Below, one piece after another: positions 11,800 to 21,227 of a DNA stretch of 64,000 nucleotides (position 1 is its first letter; every line of letters starts with the position of its first letter). Both the position numbers and the translations under genes were made by a program. Source of the DNA: Lentinus brumalis. Its lineage: Eukaryota; Basidiomycota; Agaricomycetes; Polyporales; Polyporaceae. A model generated the notes under the pieces. That model was not told the origin of the DNA. It saw only the letters and a program-made list of their open reading frames with translations, and did not search any database. The stretch is from positions 434,001 to 498,000 of the forward strand of contig MARA01000022.1 in assembly GCA_001792895.1 (NCBI GenBank), given 5' to 3'.

Positions 11800-13191
11800 A
11801 TGTCCACGCCGAAGGAAACCCCGATGGTCTACGCCGCGAGCTGCAACCCGCCCCGCCGCGCGAAGCGTCAGCGGACGAGCTCGCTCGGCGGTGGAGACGC
11901 ACCGCCCAACACCACCTCCCCGACGACGTCCGCCTCGCCTCAGCAGCAGCGCCGAGTCGTTCCTCGTCCGCCCATCCTGCCGAAGGGCCCCGTGGCAGAC
12001 CGCGAGCACGCCCCGCCCGACTCGGATTCGGTCTCTGACGAGGAGGACGACTACGACCCAGGCCGCGACGCCGCCCCCGCGCCGAAGCGCCGCGGCCGCA
12101 AGCCAGGGACGATGTCGCGCTCTGCCCGCGAGTCTCTCCGGAAGCTGAACCACTCACGCATCGAGAAGGCCCGCCGGACGAAGATCAACGAGACGCTGGC
12201 CACGCTCAGCACGCTCGTGGGAGAGCGGGAGCAAGTGCTGTCTCTGGAGAAGGCGGAGGTCAGCGTGGCCCCGGTGGAGGAGAAGGGGAAGAAGGGCAAG
12301 GGCAAGGCCGAGGAGAAGGAGTTCAAGCTCGACGTCCTCGTGAAGGCGGTCGAGTACATGCAGGAGCTCGTCGTCCGCGTCCAGGCGCTCGAGACGAAGA
12401 TGTGCTCCGAGTGCCGCATCGAAGACGCTCCCGCCGCGGCTCGGGTCCCGCCCTCCCCGAAGCGCAAGCGCGTGGAGGACGCCGAGATGCAGGACGTCGA
12501 GCATGTTGCCCGTCGTCGGCGGCCCACGCCCGAGGAGGACTCGTACGGTGGTGACGACGAGCATGGGCTCGGCGCCGCAGAGGAGGAGCTGCCGTCGCCC
12601 ATGCCCTTCAGCACCCCGGCCCACACCTCCTCTCGGTCGACAGCGTCGCCTCGTCTCCCGCCCATCGCATCATGGCTTCCCCACCCGTACGTGGACCCGA
12701 GCAGTCTGATGGGCGCGGCTGCGTCGAAGACGGCACATGCAGCCACTCGTTCGCCGCAGAACGCACAACTGCCCTCGCCCCCGCCGTCGGGACGCTTCCG
12801 CCCGGCGATCACGCTCGCAAACATGCCCGCACTCACCCTTCCTGGGCCCGCACACCCGCTCGGCCCCTCGCAGTCGCAGTCGCAGTCGCAGTCGCAGTCG
12901 CAGATGAGCATGCCGCCGCCCCGGCAGCAGCACCGCAAGTCCGTGTCGAGGTCTCCGACGGTGTCCCCGATGTGGACGCCGGAGGACGAGAGTGCGGCGT
13001 CGCTGCTGCTGCAGATCAGCTCGAAGCCGCGGTCGTCCTCTGTCAGCTCGGCGTCCGGGAGCTCGGGCGCGTCGTCGTTGCCGAGGAATATCCTCCCGAT
13101 GACTCCCGTGGACGAGGACCCGAGGGATCGTGCGTCTGTGCGGTCGGTCGAGGTGGCCACGCCGGGTTCGTTGCTTGGGATGAGGGACTGA
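11800..13191 (+). CDS. bHLH transcription factor with long loop
   Basis: A single intronless frame of 463 residues. The basic region is HSRIEKARRTKIN (about residues 117-129), with the His/Glu/Arg pattern of E-box binders. Helix 1 follows (ETLATLSTLVG), then a long Lys/Glu-rich loop, then helix 2 (FKLDVLVKAVEYMQELVVRV, about 170-190), running into a short zipper-like stretch. The rest is Pro/Ser-rich, with a Ser-Gln hexanucleotide repeat at about 12,868-12,903. Upstream is a bipartite basic segment (PKRRGRKPG) resembling a nuclear signal or AT-hook. It probably acts as a nuclear regulator; the target genes are unknown. The start is the ATG at 11,800, just downstream of a TATA-like element; upstream codons in frame lack coding character. 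Confidence 0.88.
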   Translation: MSTPKETPMVYAASCNPPRRAKRQRTSSLGGGDAPPNTTSPTTSASPQQQRRVVPRPPILPKGPVADREHAPPDSDSVSDEEDDYDPGRDAAPAPKRRGRKPGTMSRSARESLRKLNHSRIEKARRTKINETLATLSTLVGEREQVLSLEKAEVSVAPVEEKGKKGKGKAEEKEFKLDVLVKAVEYMQELVVRVQALETKMCSECRIEDAPAAARVPPSPKRKRVEDAEMQDVEHVARRRRPTPEEDSYGGDDEHGLGAAEEELPSPMPFSTPAHTSSRSTASPRLPPIASWLPHPYVDPSSLMGAAASKTAHAATRSPQNAQLPSPPPSGRFRPAITLANMPALTLPGPAHPLGPSQSQSQSQSQSQMSMPPPRQQHRKSVSRSPTVSPMWTPEDESAASLLLQISSKPRSSSVSSASGSSGASSLPRNILPMTPVDEDPRDRASVRSVEVATPGSLLGMRD

Positions 13192-13947
13192 TGTCTGGAG
13201 ACGGCAAGGAGACGGCGACGATATGTCTGTCTCTTATGTGTTTGCTTCTTTATGGGGTTCGCCGGCGTCTGACTCATGAATCATACTATAGAGACTGACG
13301 AGTACAATCGATTAAGCTGTAAGATAGTGAGACCCAGACAGCTGTACGTACATAGACTTGCGGAGAGTGACTCCGAAATTCGCGTTGTGCAAGGAAGGAG
13401 GAAGGAGGTGGAGAGAACCGTGCTCAGCGCTGTTCAGCCTTGTTCAGCGCGGGCGTTGACCACGAAATTGAATGTACCGTGCTGAGCAAGTTTCTGCGAC
13501 GCAGATCACCCATGCTCTTTCCCTCCGAATTCTTTGCAAGCCAAGATGAGGATTTGCAGGCTAAGATGAGGAGGAGAGCTCAGAGCAAGCAAGTACAGCA
13601 CGCCTGGGGAGGCGCTCTAGATCGACGTGCACGATCGCGCCCGAGCGCGGACCGTGTCCGAGTTCCGACGTCTCGCGAGCCAGCTCAAAAGGCTGAGATG
13701 CTTGCGCGTGAATGCAGAATATACATTATGCAAACATACCCAAGTCGCGATAGATATCGTGGTGTTTTCGACCCAGCGACGGTGTGTTCTGAGAAGGAAC
13801 AGCCTGAGCGGGCGCGCAGTAAGTAGCGCCACGACGCGACGCGTTACAATGGCATAGCCGCCGGCGAACGTGTCGCTCTTGGGGAGCGCGCCAGTCACCC
13901 CAGACAACTGTTTTGCTTCCCCCCACCATCTCCTCGCCTTTCCAGCC
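13192..13947. other. Intergenic, no gene seen
   Basis: 756 bp between the bHLH gene and SEC11. Short direct repeats occur (TTCAGCGC-type words near 13,425-13,455; AAGATGAGGA at about 13,543 and 13,563). No gene or RNA is recognisable. Confidence 0.45.
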
Positions 13948-14815
13948 ATGTTTGCCGACGAGCTCAAGACGCTGCGAAGGCTAGGCATTCGTCATGTCAG
14001 TCGTCTTTGCCTCCTCGTGCAAGGATGGGACTGAAGTCGCGGTTATGGTTACCACTTCCAGGTGCTGCTGCAGATACTCAATTTCGTGTCTGTGCTCGCG
14101 TCCGGGCTCATGATCTGGAAAGGCCTGGGGCTTATTACGAACACGGAATCGCCGATTGTCGTTGTGCTGAGGTGCGTCTTCGCGTTCTGGGGGTGGCGAG
14201 GAGAGGTGCTGACGGGATGTCGGGTTGTGGCGGGGACACAGTGGCTCGATGGAACCTGCGTTCTACCGCGGGGACTTGCTGTTCTTGACAAACCCGCCGA
14301 ACCAGCGGTATAAGACGGGCGACATCACGGTGTACAAGGTCCCTGGAGCAGACATCCCGATCGTCCATCGTGTGCTGGAGACGCATGATTTCGTTAGTAA
14401 GGAGGAAGAGTGCGTAATCTGCGATTGTCCGTGTTCCTTGCGTTAACGTGCATACCTCGCCCAGTCTCGTCGCTGCCAGTCCGGTTGTGCAGAAACAATT
14501 GCTGCTCACGAAGGGAGACAACAACCATATAGACGACATCGAACTGTACCAGGGTCTTGAGTGGCTGGAGCGGAAACACATCGTCGGGAAAGTCAGAGGG
14601 TGAGTCTCTTATGCTGTGGCTTGAATATTTTGCAAGGCTTGAACAAGTCCGCCAGGTTCTTGCCATACGTCGGCTATGTGACTATCGCTATGGTATGTTC
14701 CACCTCAAGCGTGCTCGATCGATTCTGAATGCTACGTTCCACAGAACGACTTCCCCAGTTGAAGTATGCCTTACTGGGTGGTCTGGGGCTACTGGCACTG
14801 GTCCAACGGGAGTAG
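13948..14815 (+). CDS. SEC11: Signal peptidase complex catalytic subunit SEC11
   Basis: SEC11 cleaves signal peptides at the ER membrane. Exons: 13948-13995, 14062-14171, 14242-14409, 14465-14599, 14656-14692 and 14745-14815, giving 189 residues after one frame correction. Visible features are the N-terminal [12 protein letters not shown], a transmembrane segment, the catalytic serine in [15 protein letters not shown], the catalytic histidine in PIVHRVLE, the aspartate-containing [16 protein letters not shown] and [19 protein letters not shown]. In the last exon the conserved [12 protein letters not shown] needs five C at 14,753, but only four are present (14753-14756), so the written frame stops early at 14,760. 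The gene is essential in yeast, which argues for a sequence error rather than a true loss. A decayed copy of its 3' end lies directly downstream. Confidence 0.92.
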
Positions 14816-15800
14816 TGTGACTTCATACCTGTACTATATGCTATTTAATACCGGGGTTCTTGATCTCTCTGCAGTCGGCATTGTTGCCAGGAAGCCCCAA
14901 GAGCTTGCTTCTCCGAGGACGGACTAACTCTCAATCAGCTCTCACTGGCGCGCGTACGTCAAGACGAACCCTTCCAACACGTTGGAAAACTCTGATCTGC
15001 CTGCTGGCTTGTCTATTCAATACCAACCCACGACGAGGGCAAAGCGTTTCCTCTTGGCCAATCGTGTGAGGCGAACCCCGAACCTTGGTTGTGCACTGCA
15101 CTCTGTGGGTAGACGATCCACATCAAGCTAGTGCGGGCTCCGTATATGCGCACTCGGAGACAACAGGATATTGTTATCCAGTGGCCGGAACGAGAACATG
15201 ATTTCGGGAAAGTCAGGGTGAGTCTTGTGCCGCTTCCAGTATTGACCACGCTGGCCAGGTTTTTGCCGTCGAATATGTGACCATTGCTACGGTATGTTCC
15301 TCGCATACATTGGGCTCGGTGATCTCTGAATGCTACTTTCTTTCTTACAAGCCTTGCATCAGTTGAAGTATGACTCTGCTATGGAGGCGATCTTCTGCTC
15401 GCACTCGTTCACAGGAAGTGAGGTGACTCCGTTCCGTAATGTAGAGTACATATGCTAACTGATGAGGGGGTTTTTGATCTCCCTTCAGTCGACGTCAAAC
15501 CCTAGGGGTACTTCCAGCCTCAATGCTTGCTTCTCCTGCATCGACAAGCTTTCGAGATCCGTTCTCACTCGGCGAGAAGCCTTCTCAGCACGTGTGCAGG
15601 TCATCCAAACCTTCCTGCGCCTAAGGAAACACTTTCGTGGCTTGCTGGCTCGACTATTCAAACCCAAGACACCGAACAAACGGTCTTCGCCCTCCTCTTG
15701 GCTATCCGTGCGAGCTCAACCCCAGTGTTCGGTCGTGCACCACCCTGTCCCGGCAGACGGTCCACGTCAAGCTGGCTTGGGCTCCTTATATGCGCACTCG
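14514..15800 (+). repeat. Diverged tandem duplication, ~640 bp unit
   Basis: Unit 1 (about 14,514-15,154) contains the SEC11 3' exons plus 3' flank. Unit 2 (about 15,155-15,800) repeats the same order of landmarks. Shared words include GGAGACAACA (14,514 / 15,155), GTGGCYGGARCG (14,561 / 15,181), GGGAAAGTCAG followed by GTGAGTCT, GTTGAAGTATG (14,758 / 15,362), TGCTTGCTTCTCC-type flank and TATATGCGCACTCG (15,143 / 15,787). Offsets are 604-644 bp, so small indels have accumulated. The interval between SEC11 and the permease (14,816-16,142) is explained by this duplication up to about 15,800; nothing else is visible there. Confidence 0.75.
15155..15420 (+). pseudogene. SEC11 3'-end pseudogene in unit 2
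   Basis: This segment keeps decayed versions of SEC11 exons 4-6, including their splice context: a GTGGCCGGAACG...GGGAAAGTCAG block followed by GTGAGTCT, then CCAG/GTTTTTGCC, then a GCTACG/GTATGTTCC donor and a GTTGAAGTATG tail. The frame is not maintained and the upstream exons with the catalytic Ser and His are absent, so it cannot encode an active peptidase. Confidence 0.7.
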
Positions 15801-16142
15801 TTCTCATCCGGCGTTCCACTGGAACCGTCGCTCGTTATCGAGCATGGGGTGGGTAGAGTTCATCCTGCTTATCGCCTGGCGTTTCCCAGCGGACGACATC
15901 TCGTGCCACGCTCTTCGGATGCATTCATATGGCTTGGCTCGCGGATTGTGAGGAAGATACTGAGAGGTCGTCATCCCTCTTCCTCCCCCTGCTTCCTTGC
16001 GTCGCGAGTCTAATCCTACCTTCGCTTGCTGTACGCCGCCCGCATTGCTACTCGTCGCGACTTGATTTGGCGGCTTACAGCGGGACTAGTCTGAGGCTTG
16101 ACCAAACAAAACATCCTAGGCAGACTGTTGTGGGAAGACAAG

Positions 16143-18427
16143 ATGCTCATATACGACGCGGAGTCGACGGTCGAAAAGGAGACATACCCTCCAAGCAGCA
16201 ATGCATCCGTACGGTCTCGCGAGAAGCTGCCCGACGAGGCTGTACTCGTCACGGAGGTGGACAATGTAGCGCATGAAGCCAAGACGAAGGTCGGGCGGTT
16301 CCTCCTGAAGGTTACGACACAGCTCGCACGCTGGGGCTTGGAAGTGAACGGGTGAGTGTGTCGGTGTTGAGTTGGGCGAGGCAGCAGGCTGAGGATGGCT
16401 CAATTGGTAGCATCTCGCCAATACCGGATGAGCAACGGACGGATAGGCGGCTCTATCAGTTCTTCTTTGTCTGGTTCTCCGCAAACGCGAACATCTTCAC
16501 GTAAGTGCTAGTGTCACGTCTTCTTAGTTGAGAGTCGTTCCGCTCATTGTTGCATTCGTTGCAGACTGAGCGCAGGATCAGTCGGACCTGCGTACTACGG
16601 TCTGGGAATCCTCGACTCGTTCTACATCATAATCCTCGTTGATATCATGTGCGTTTCTCGCGTATTCAGTGTATTCTTCAAGTGCTCATTTTGTGACAGA
16701 ACATGCGCATTCCCCTCATTCTTGTGAGGCCCCAATAGTCGGACGCAAGTCGCACTTACCTAATCTCGTCAATTTAGCGCAACATTTGGCCCGAAACTCG
16801 GGACTCGGTCCATGGTACAGAGCCGATTCTCATGGGGGTATGTGTCTATGAACATAGTCCGAGCAGGCCTGACTACGGAGCTGACTCGACGACACTCGCC
16901 CCACAGCTACTATGGTGCCATCATCCCGAGCATATTGAATGTGCTCTCGATGCAAGGGTATCTCGTCGTGAACGCGATCATCAGTGGACAAGCGCTTGCG
17001 GCAGTGTCGAGCAGCTTGAACCCAACTCTTGGAATAGTCATCATAGCCTTGATATCTCTGGTGGTGCGTCTTTCCCAGCGACTGTGCTCTGTACGCCCGC
17101 CTAATCATCACGCTGGCTGGCCAAAGATCACCTTCTGCGGTTGCAAGGTCCTCCATTGGTATGCCATGCTTATCACAGCATCCGTGCTTGAGTTTGACAT
17201 GCCACAACTTGCGACAGGTATGAGCTGCTGATCTGGATTCCGAACGTGGTCGCGTTCGTCGTGATGCTCATTGTGGGCGGGAAGCAACTCGCGGCCGCGC
17301 CCCTGACGAATTCCGAGCCCGCCACAGCAGCGAGCCTCGTCACCTTCGGAACGTCTCTGGCAGCGACAGTAGTGAGCTGGTCGACGCTCACGCCAGACTA
17401 TGGCGTGTATCACGACAGGAAGGCGTCGCCGTGGAGGGTGTTCTGGTACACATACCTCGGGTTCTTGGCCTCTAGCGTGAGTCCTCCTTCGCATCGACTC
17501 TTCGCTTTAGCACGCTCTGTGTTGCCCGACGCTCAAACACGAGTCTGGACCATGAACAGATGCCTGCGCACATGCTCGGTGCAGCCTTCGCAGCAGCAGC
17601 AACATCCGTTCCATCATGGCAGGCTGGCCTGGGCGACGGGAACGACGTCGGCGGCCTGGTGGCAGCGATTCTACGGCCGACGGGCCGCGGCGGGAAGTTC
17701 CTCCTCGTCATGGTCAGCTTGACGGCCCCGAGCGCGTGCGCCCCAACCATGTATACGGTGTGCACGAGCTTCATGACCGTGCATCGTGCGTTTGCGCGGC
17801 TGCCGCGATTCGTCGTCGCGGTGGTCTCAACTGCGATGTTCGTCCATTCTCTGAACTTGTTCAGTGCTCCGTGCTGACTGACAGCGTTCGGTGCTTCGCA
17901 GACTGATCCCGATTGCTATCGTCGGGGCGAGCTCGTTCTACGAGACGTTCGTCGACATCCTCGGTACGTTATCCGTCTCCCACCCATGTCTATGGGCTTC
18001 GCAGGGATGTCCATCTTAACTCGAGTCCGCAGCGCTGATCGGGTACTGGATCGCGCCCTTCTGCGCGATCGTCATGACCGAACACTTCCTCTTCCGGCGC
18101 ACCTACGCCGCGTACGCCGTCCGCGCCGCCTGGGACGACCCGCACCACCCGAACCTCCCGCGCCCATGGCCTGCGCTCTGCGCGCTCGCGGCGTCGATCG
18201 TCTTCATCGTGCTCTGCATGCAGCAGGTGTGGTTCACGGGCCCGGTCGCGCGGAGGGGCACGGGCGACCTCGGGATGATACTGGGGTTCGTCGTCAGCGT
18301 GCCGGTGTATGCTGGGGCGCGGTGTCTGGAGGCGAAGTTGAAGGGACGGTCGCTCGTCCCTGCTTCGGTGAAGATGCCTACGGTACGCGCGGCGCGAGAC
18401 CGTTGGGGAAAGGCGGCAGAGGCGTAG
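16143..18427 (+). CDS. NCS1-family purine-cytosine permease
   Basis: A plasma-membrane nucleobase importer of the Fcy2 type, inferred from the family. Eleven exons: 16143-16351, 16411-16500, 16565-16648, 16700-16723, 16778-16837, 16907-17063, 17127-17158, 17218-17476, 17560-17837, 17902-17963 and 18033-18427. All phases close to give 549 residues. Markers are WFSANANIFT and SAGSVGPAYYGLGILDS in the first membrane region, FATFGPKLGTRSMVQSR, SWSTLTPDYGVYH, and GYWIAPFCAIVMTEHFLFRR near the end; about twelve hydrophobic segments are expected. Exon 4 is only 24 bp. The start is the ATG at 16,143; the longer open frame upstream begins with TTG. Exact substrate preference (cytosine, adenine, hypoxanthine) cannot be read from sequence. 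Confidence 0.9.
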
Positions 18428-19781
18428 TGGCGGCGCCTTCCTGCCAGGACACGTATGCCGGGCTCAACCTGTCAGCAGAAGACGTCGGAGATTCAGAGGT
18501 CCAGCGAGCAGTGACTTAATATTATTATTCGCTCTCCGGCCATCTGAAGTGTACAAGCGAGTGCTCGAGGTCCTACTTCTCATGGCACGGGCCGTCCACG
18601 CATCCGCCCAATTTGCAAACCCTAATAAAGGCACCAACTGGATAGAACGCGGGAAGTGCCACTGTAACGGTGCTGATTGTGCGGACGCCGCTCACGCTGC
18701 GGGGGGCTTCGGCTTCGTTTTGATCCTACGGCATGACTCTATCTTTGCATCCACGCGTATTGATGTCTCGCACGCCTGCTGCAGCCTGCAAGGTGCCCAG
18801 GGGTACCTTGTCCTCCTATACCCTGCTCGTCGGCGGCTTCGGGAACTGGAGCTGCAAGGGCGCGGTATGGTGCTAACGGCACGGGATTATCATATAAGCC
18901 AGATACGCCGTGAACCTCTTCGATGCAGACATTACAGTGATGTCCTTAGGCTCTAAGTTCGTACATTCAAACGCGAATGCAGAGGCTAAAGTACGTCACA
19001 AGGTTCCAACTTCGAAGCGGTTTACAAACTCAGAACTTGGTACATCCGGCAGTGCACCAAGTTCGCATGTGACTATCGCCTCCGTCTCTAGGTCTGACTC
19101 GGGGGCAACGCTGTCGTCCATGACCAGGACTTAAGAAATGCAGGCAGACAGGCACCTCCTGGGCATCCCCCGCGGTGTGAAACAAGCCTTCAAAGATACT
19201 CACTCCGCGTCGTGATATCGAAAGACTTTCCAAGCTGCACCTCTGCGTGCATAGCCATCATGGCGAGTTGTGAGCGACCATAGCAAGCTGCAGATATCTT
19301 CGGGCTTCATCGCGCAAGCCTGGCTCACGAGACTGGCTTGACTACGTGTAGGTATACGTAGGAGACCTCATGGTGGCAGGAGGATCGTGTGCGTGGCGGC
19401 AGTGCCAGCCTCGGGGTTTGCCGAAGAGGTTCGTATGATCAACCTCAAGCTTCAAGCTGTCAAGTTCCGACGACGCGTTCTTTCGCCACCCCCGTGTTCG
19501 CCTCTCCAGCATTCTAGTATCTCAAATTCCGAGACATCGGCGAAATGGAGGCTGGCGCATCTAGCGGGGCAGGCAACATCGGACCAGTTGGCCATCTCAG
19601 CAAGCGTGTGGTGAGTTCTCTCTACCGTATGACATCCCATAGACTGTCTAGGACAGATCGACTTGTGCGACTCGCGTTATATTATACAGTGATCAGATTA
19701 CACCCCGCACGCGTGTTTAGATACTGAGTTCCAGGGTGCACAACCTGAAACGCTACCGTGGGCACTGAGTCAACAGTCGCA
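18428..19781. other. Intergenic, no gene seen
   Basis: About 1.35 kb between the permease and the 3' end of the HNH-family gene. Only short frames without family features are present, and no RNA gene is visible. Confidence 0.45.
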
Positions 19782-21227
19782 TTACCGCGCCGACGAGAGC
19801 AAGGGAGAGCAAGGGCCACCCGCGAGGTGTATTAAGGTGCGCCCGGGATAATCCAGGAAGGACTTCAACACTCGGCGGAGGAATGATCGCCGATGCCGAC
19901 CGACAGGCTTGTCTTCAACAATGTTGTTAATCGGCCCCTTCTGTTCAACACTGTTGCAGGCTGCCAGCCTGGTCACCCGTCGTGGCTCCGTCTGTGGGAC
20001 GTAAGGGAAACGGAAGAGACCGGTAGCGCCGCTGTGATGCAGCAGGGTGGCCGCCATTGCGTGGACGCGCAGGATGTGAGGGTCCGGAGGGGCAACTGGG
20101 TCGTTGACAGAGTCTCCTGCCCGAATATCGTAGAAGTGCACCCAATCTACGGGATCTCCACCGACCTCATTGGGTGCGAAGACGACGACGTCGTAGCGGT
20201 TGGCCGTCTAAGAGCAACGATCGTCAGCGACAACACACCATAGTAACAGTGTACGAGCGGACGCCGGAAGATACCTGGGTAGGTTTCAAACACCACAAGA
20301 GGCTGGCGAATGCCCACGCAGATCGGCTGTGCATGAGCATGCAGTTTCGGGGACTGAACGGATGCACGGTTTCATCTTCGGGAAAGCCGCAATAATACCT
20401 CAACGTCTCAAGTGCCCGTAACCTGATAGACTCGTTCTCCACGGTTCCCTGGAATGGCTTGCAGGGAGGCGTGGTTGGGTGTTCCGATACCGTGTGGTAG
20501 AAGATACGAGCGGGGCTGATGAGGTCGTCCTCATCGGCTAGACGACCCTGCAGTGTGCATTGTGACTCGCTCTTGCCGCCGAAGATGCCGCCACAAAAGA
20601 CGCACGAGTACCCATCACGCTCCACCAGCTGAGCTCACAGTTAGCGCGTTCAACACGGGGCACAATGGTTCGCACCTTTTCCTTCAAAGCTTGAAGTGGA
20701 GGAACCATTTTGCCATACATGAGCTCAACAGATAGAACTGGTCGACGATATCATATGAGTGAGACCTGCGATATCAGCCTTAAAAGCGAACATCACTTAC
20801 AGGGATTAAGAATGTCCATGAACCAATCCGCCGCAAGGCCAGCTAGTACTGCAGCCATCGTCTCCGCCTCCATGTCCGCGTCCGACTCACACTCGTCTCG
20901 CACTAGTCGGCCCTCCGCGCAGATGCAAGCCGAGATGAATCTCGTGCTGTTCGGCATGTTGAACTCTTCTGCAGTCAGATACAGCGCTTCGACGACGCGT
21001 TTCATCGTGATACCAAAAGTGCGGTCCCGGGGCTGGCGTTCTGTTTGGCAAGTGATCCATGACGGAAAGTTGTAGTCGGCCATTTCTGGGCGGTCCAAGA
21101 CCGTCAGGAGCTCGCAGGCCTCATCGCGCAAAGTTGAGTCTGATATAGCGTTGTCTTCAAACAACTGCTGGAATAATTTACCAAAAGACGACTTGTAGTG
21201 GTAGGATTCGAGGGTGGGTGATTTCAT
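19782..21227 (-). CDS. HNH-nuclease-family protein, copy A, degenerate active site
   Basis: Exons 20801-21227, 20676-20737, 20275-20628 and 19782-20207 encode 422 residues. The N-terminal about 140 residues (DRPEMADYNFPSWI, ITMKRVVEALYLTAEEF) match the N-terminal region of copy B at 36,778-38,306, and the first intron lies at the same place and phase (CCC T/GT). The central part is LVERDGYSCVFCG, the beta-hairpin entry of an HNH domain. The C-terminus (TANRYDVVVFAP, ILRVHAMAATLLHHSGATGLF) is typical of this basidiomycete family. Compared with copy B, both HNH histidine positions appear replaced (R for H in the first block, A for H in NCMLMHSRSAWAF). The role is unknown; families like this are expanded in mushrooms. 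Confidence 0.75.

Noticed and set aside
11124..12038. 304-codon plus-strand frame upstream of and overlapping the bHLH gene
   Set aside because: Composition and content look like a GC-rich shadow; no domain, and it overlaps the coherent bHLH frame.
12051..13277. 408-codon minus-strand frame opposite the bHLH gene
   Set aside because: Antisense mirror of the bHLH coding sequence with low-complexity Cys/Asp repeats derived from the Ser-Gln repeat.
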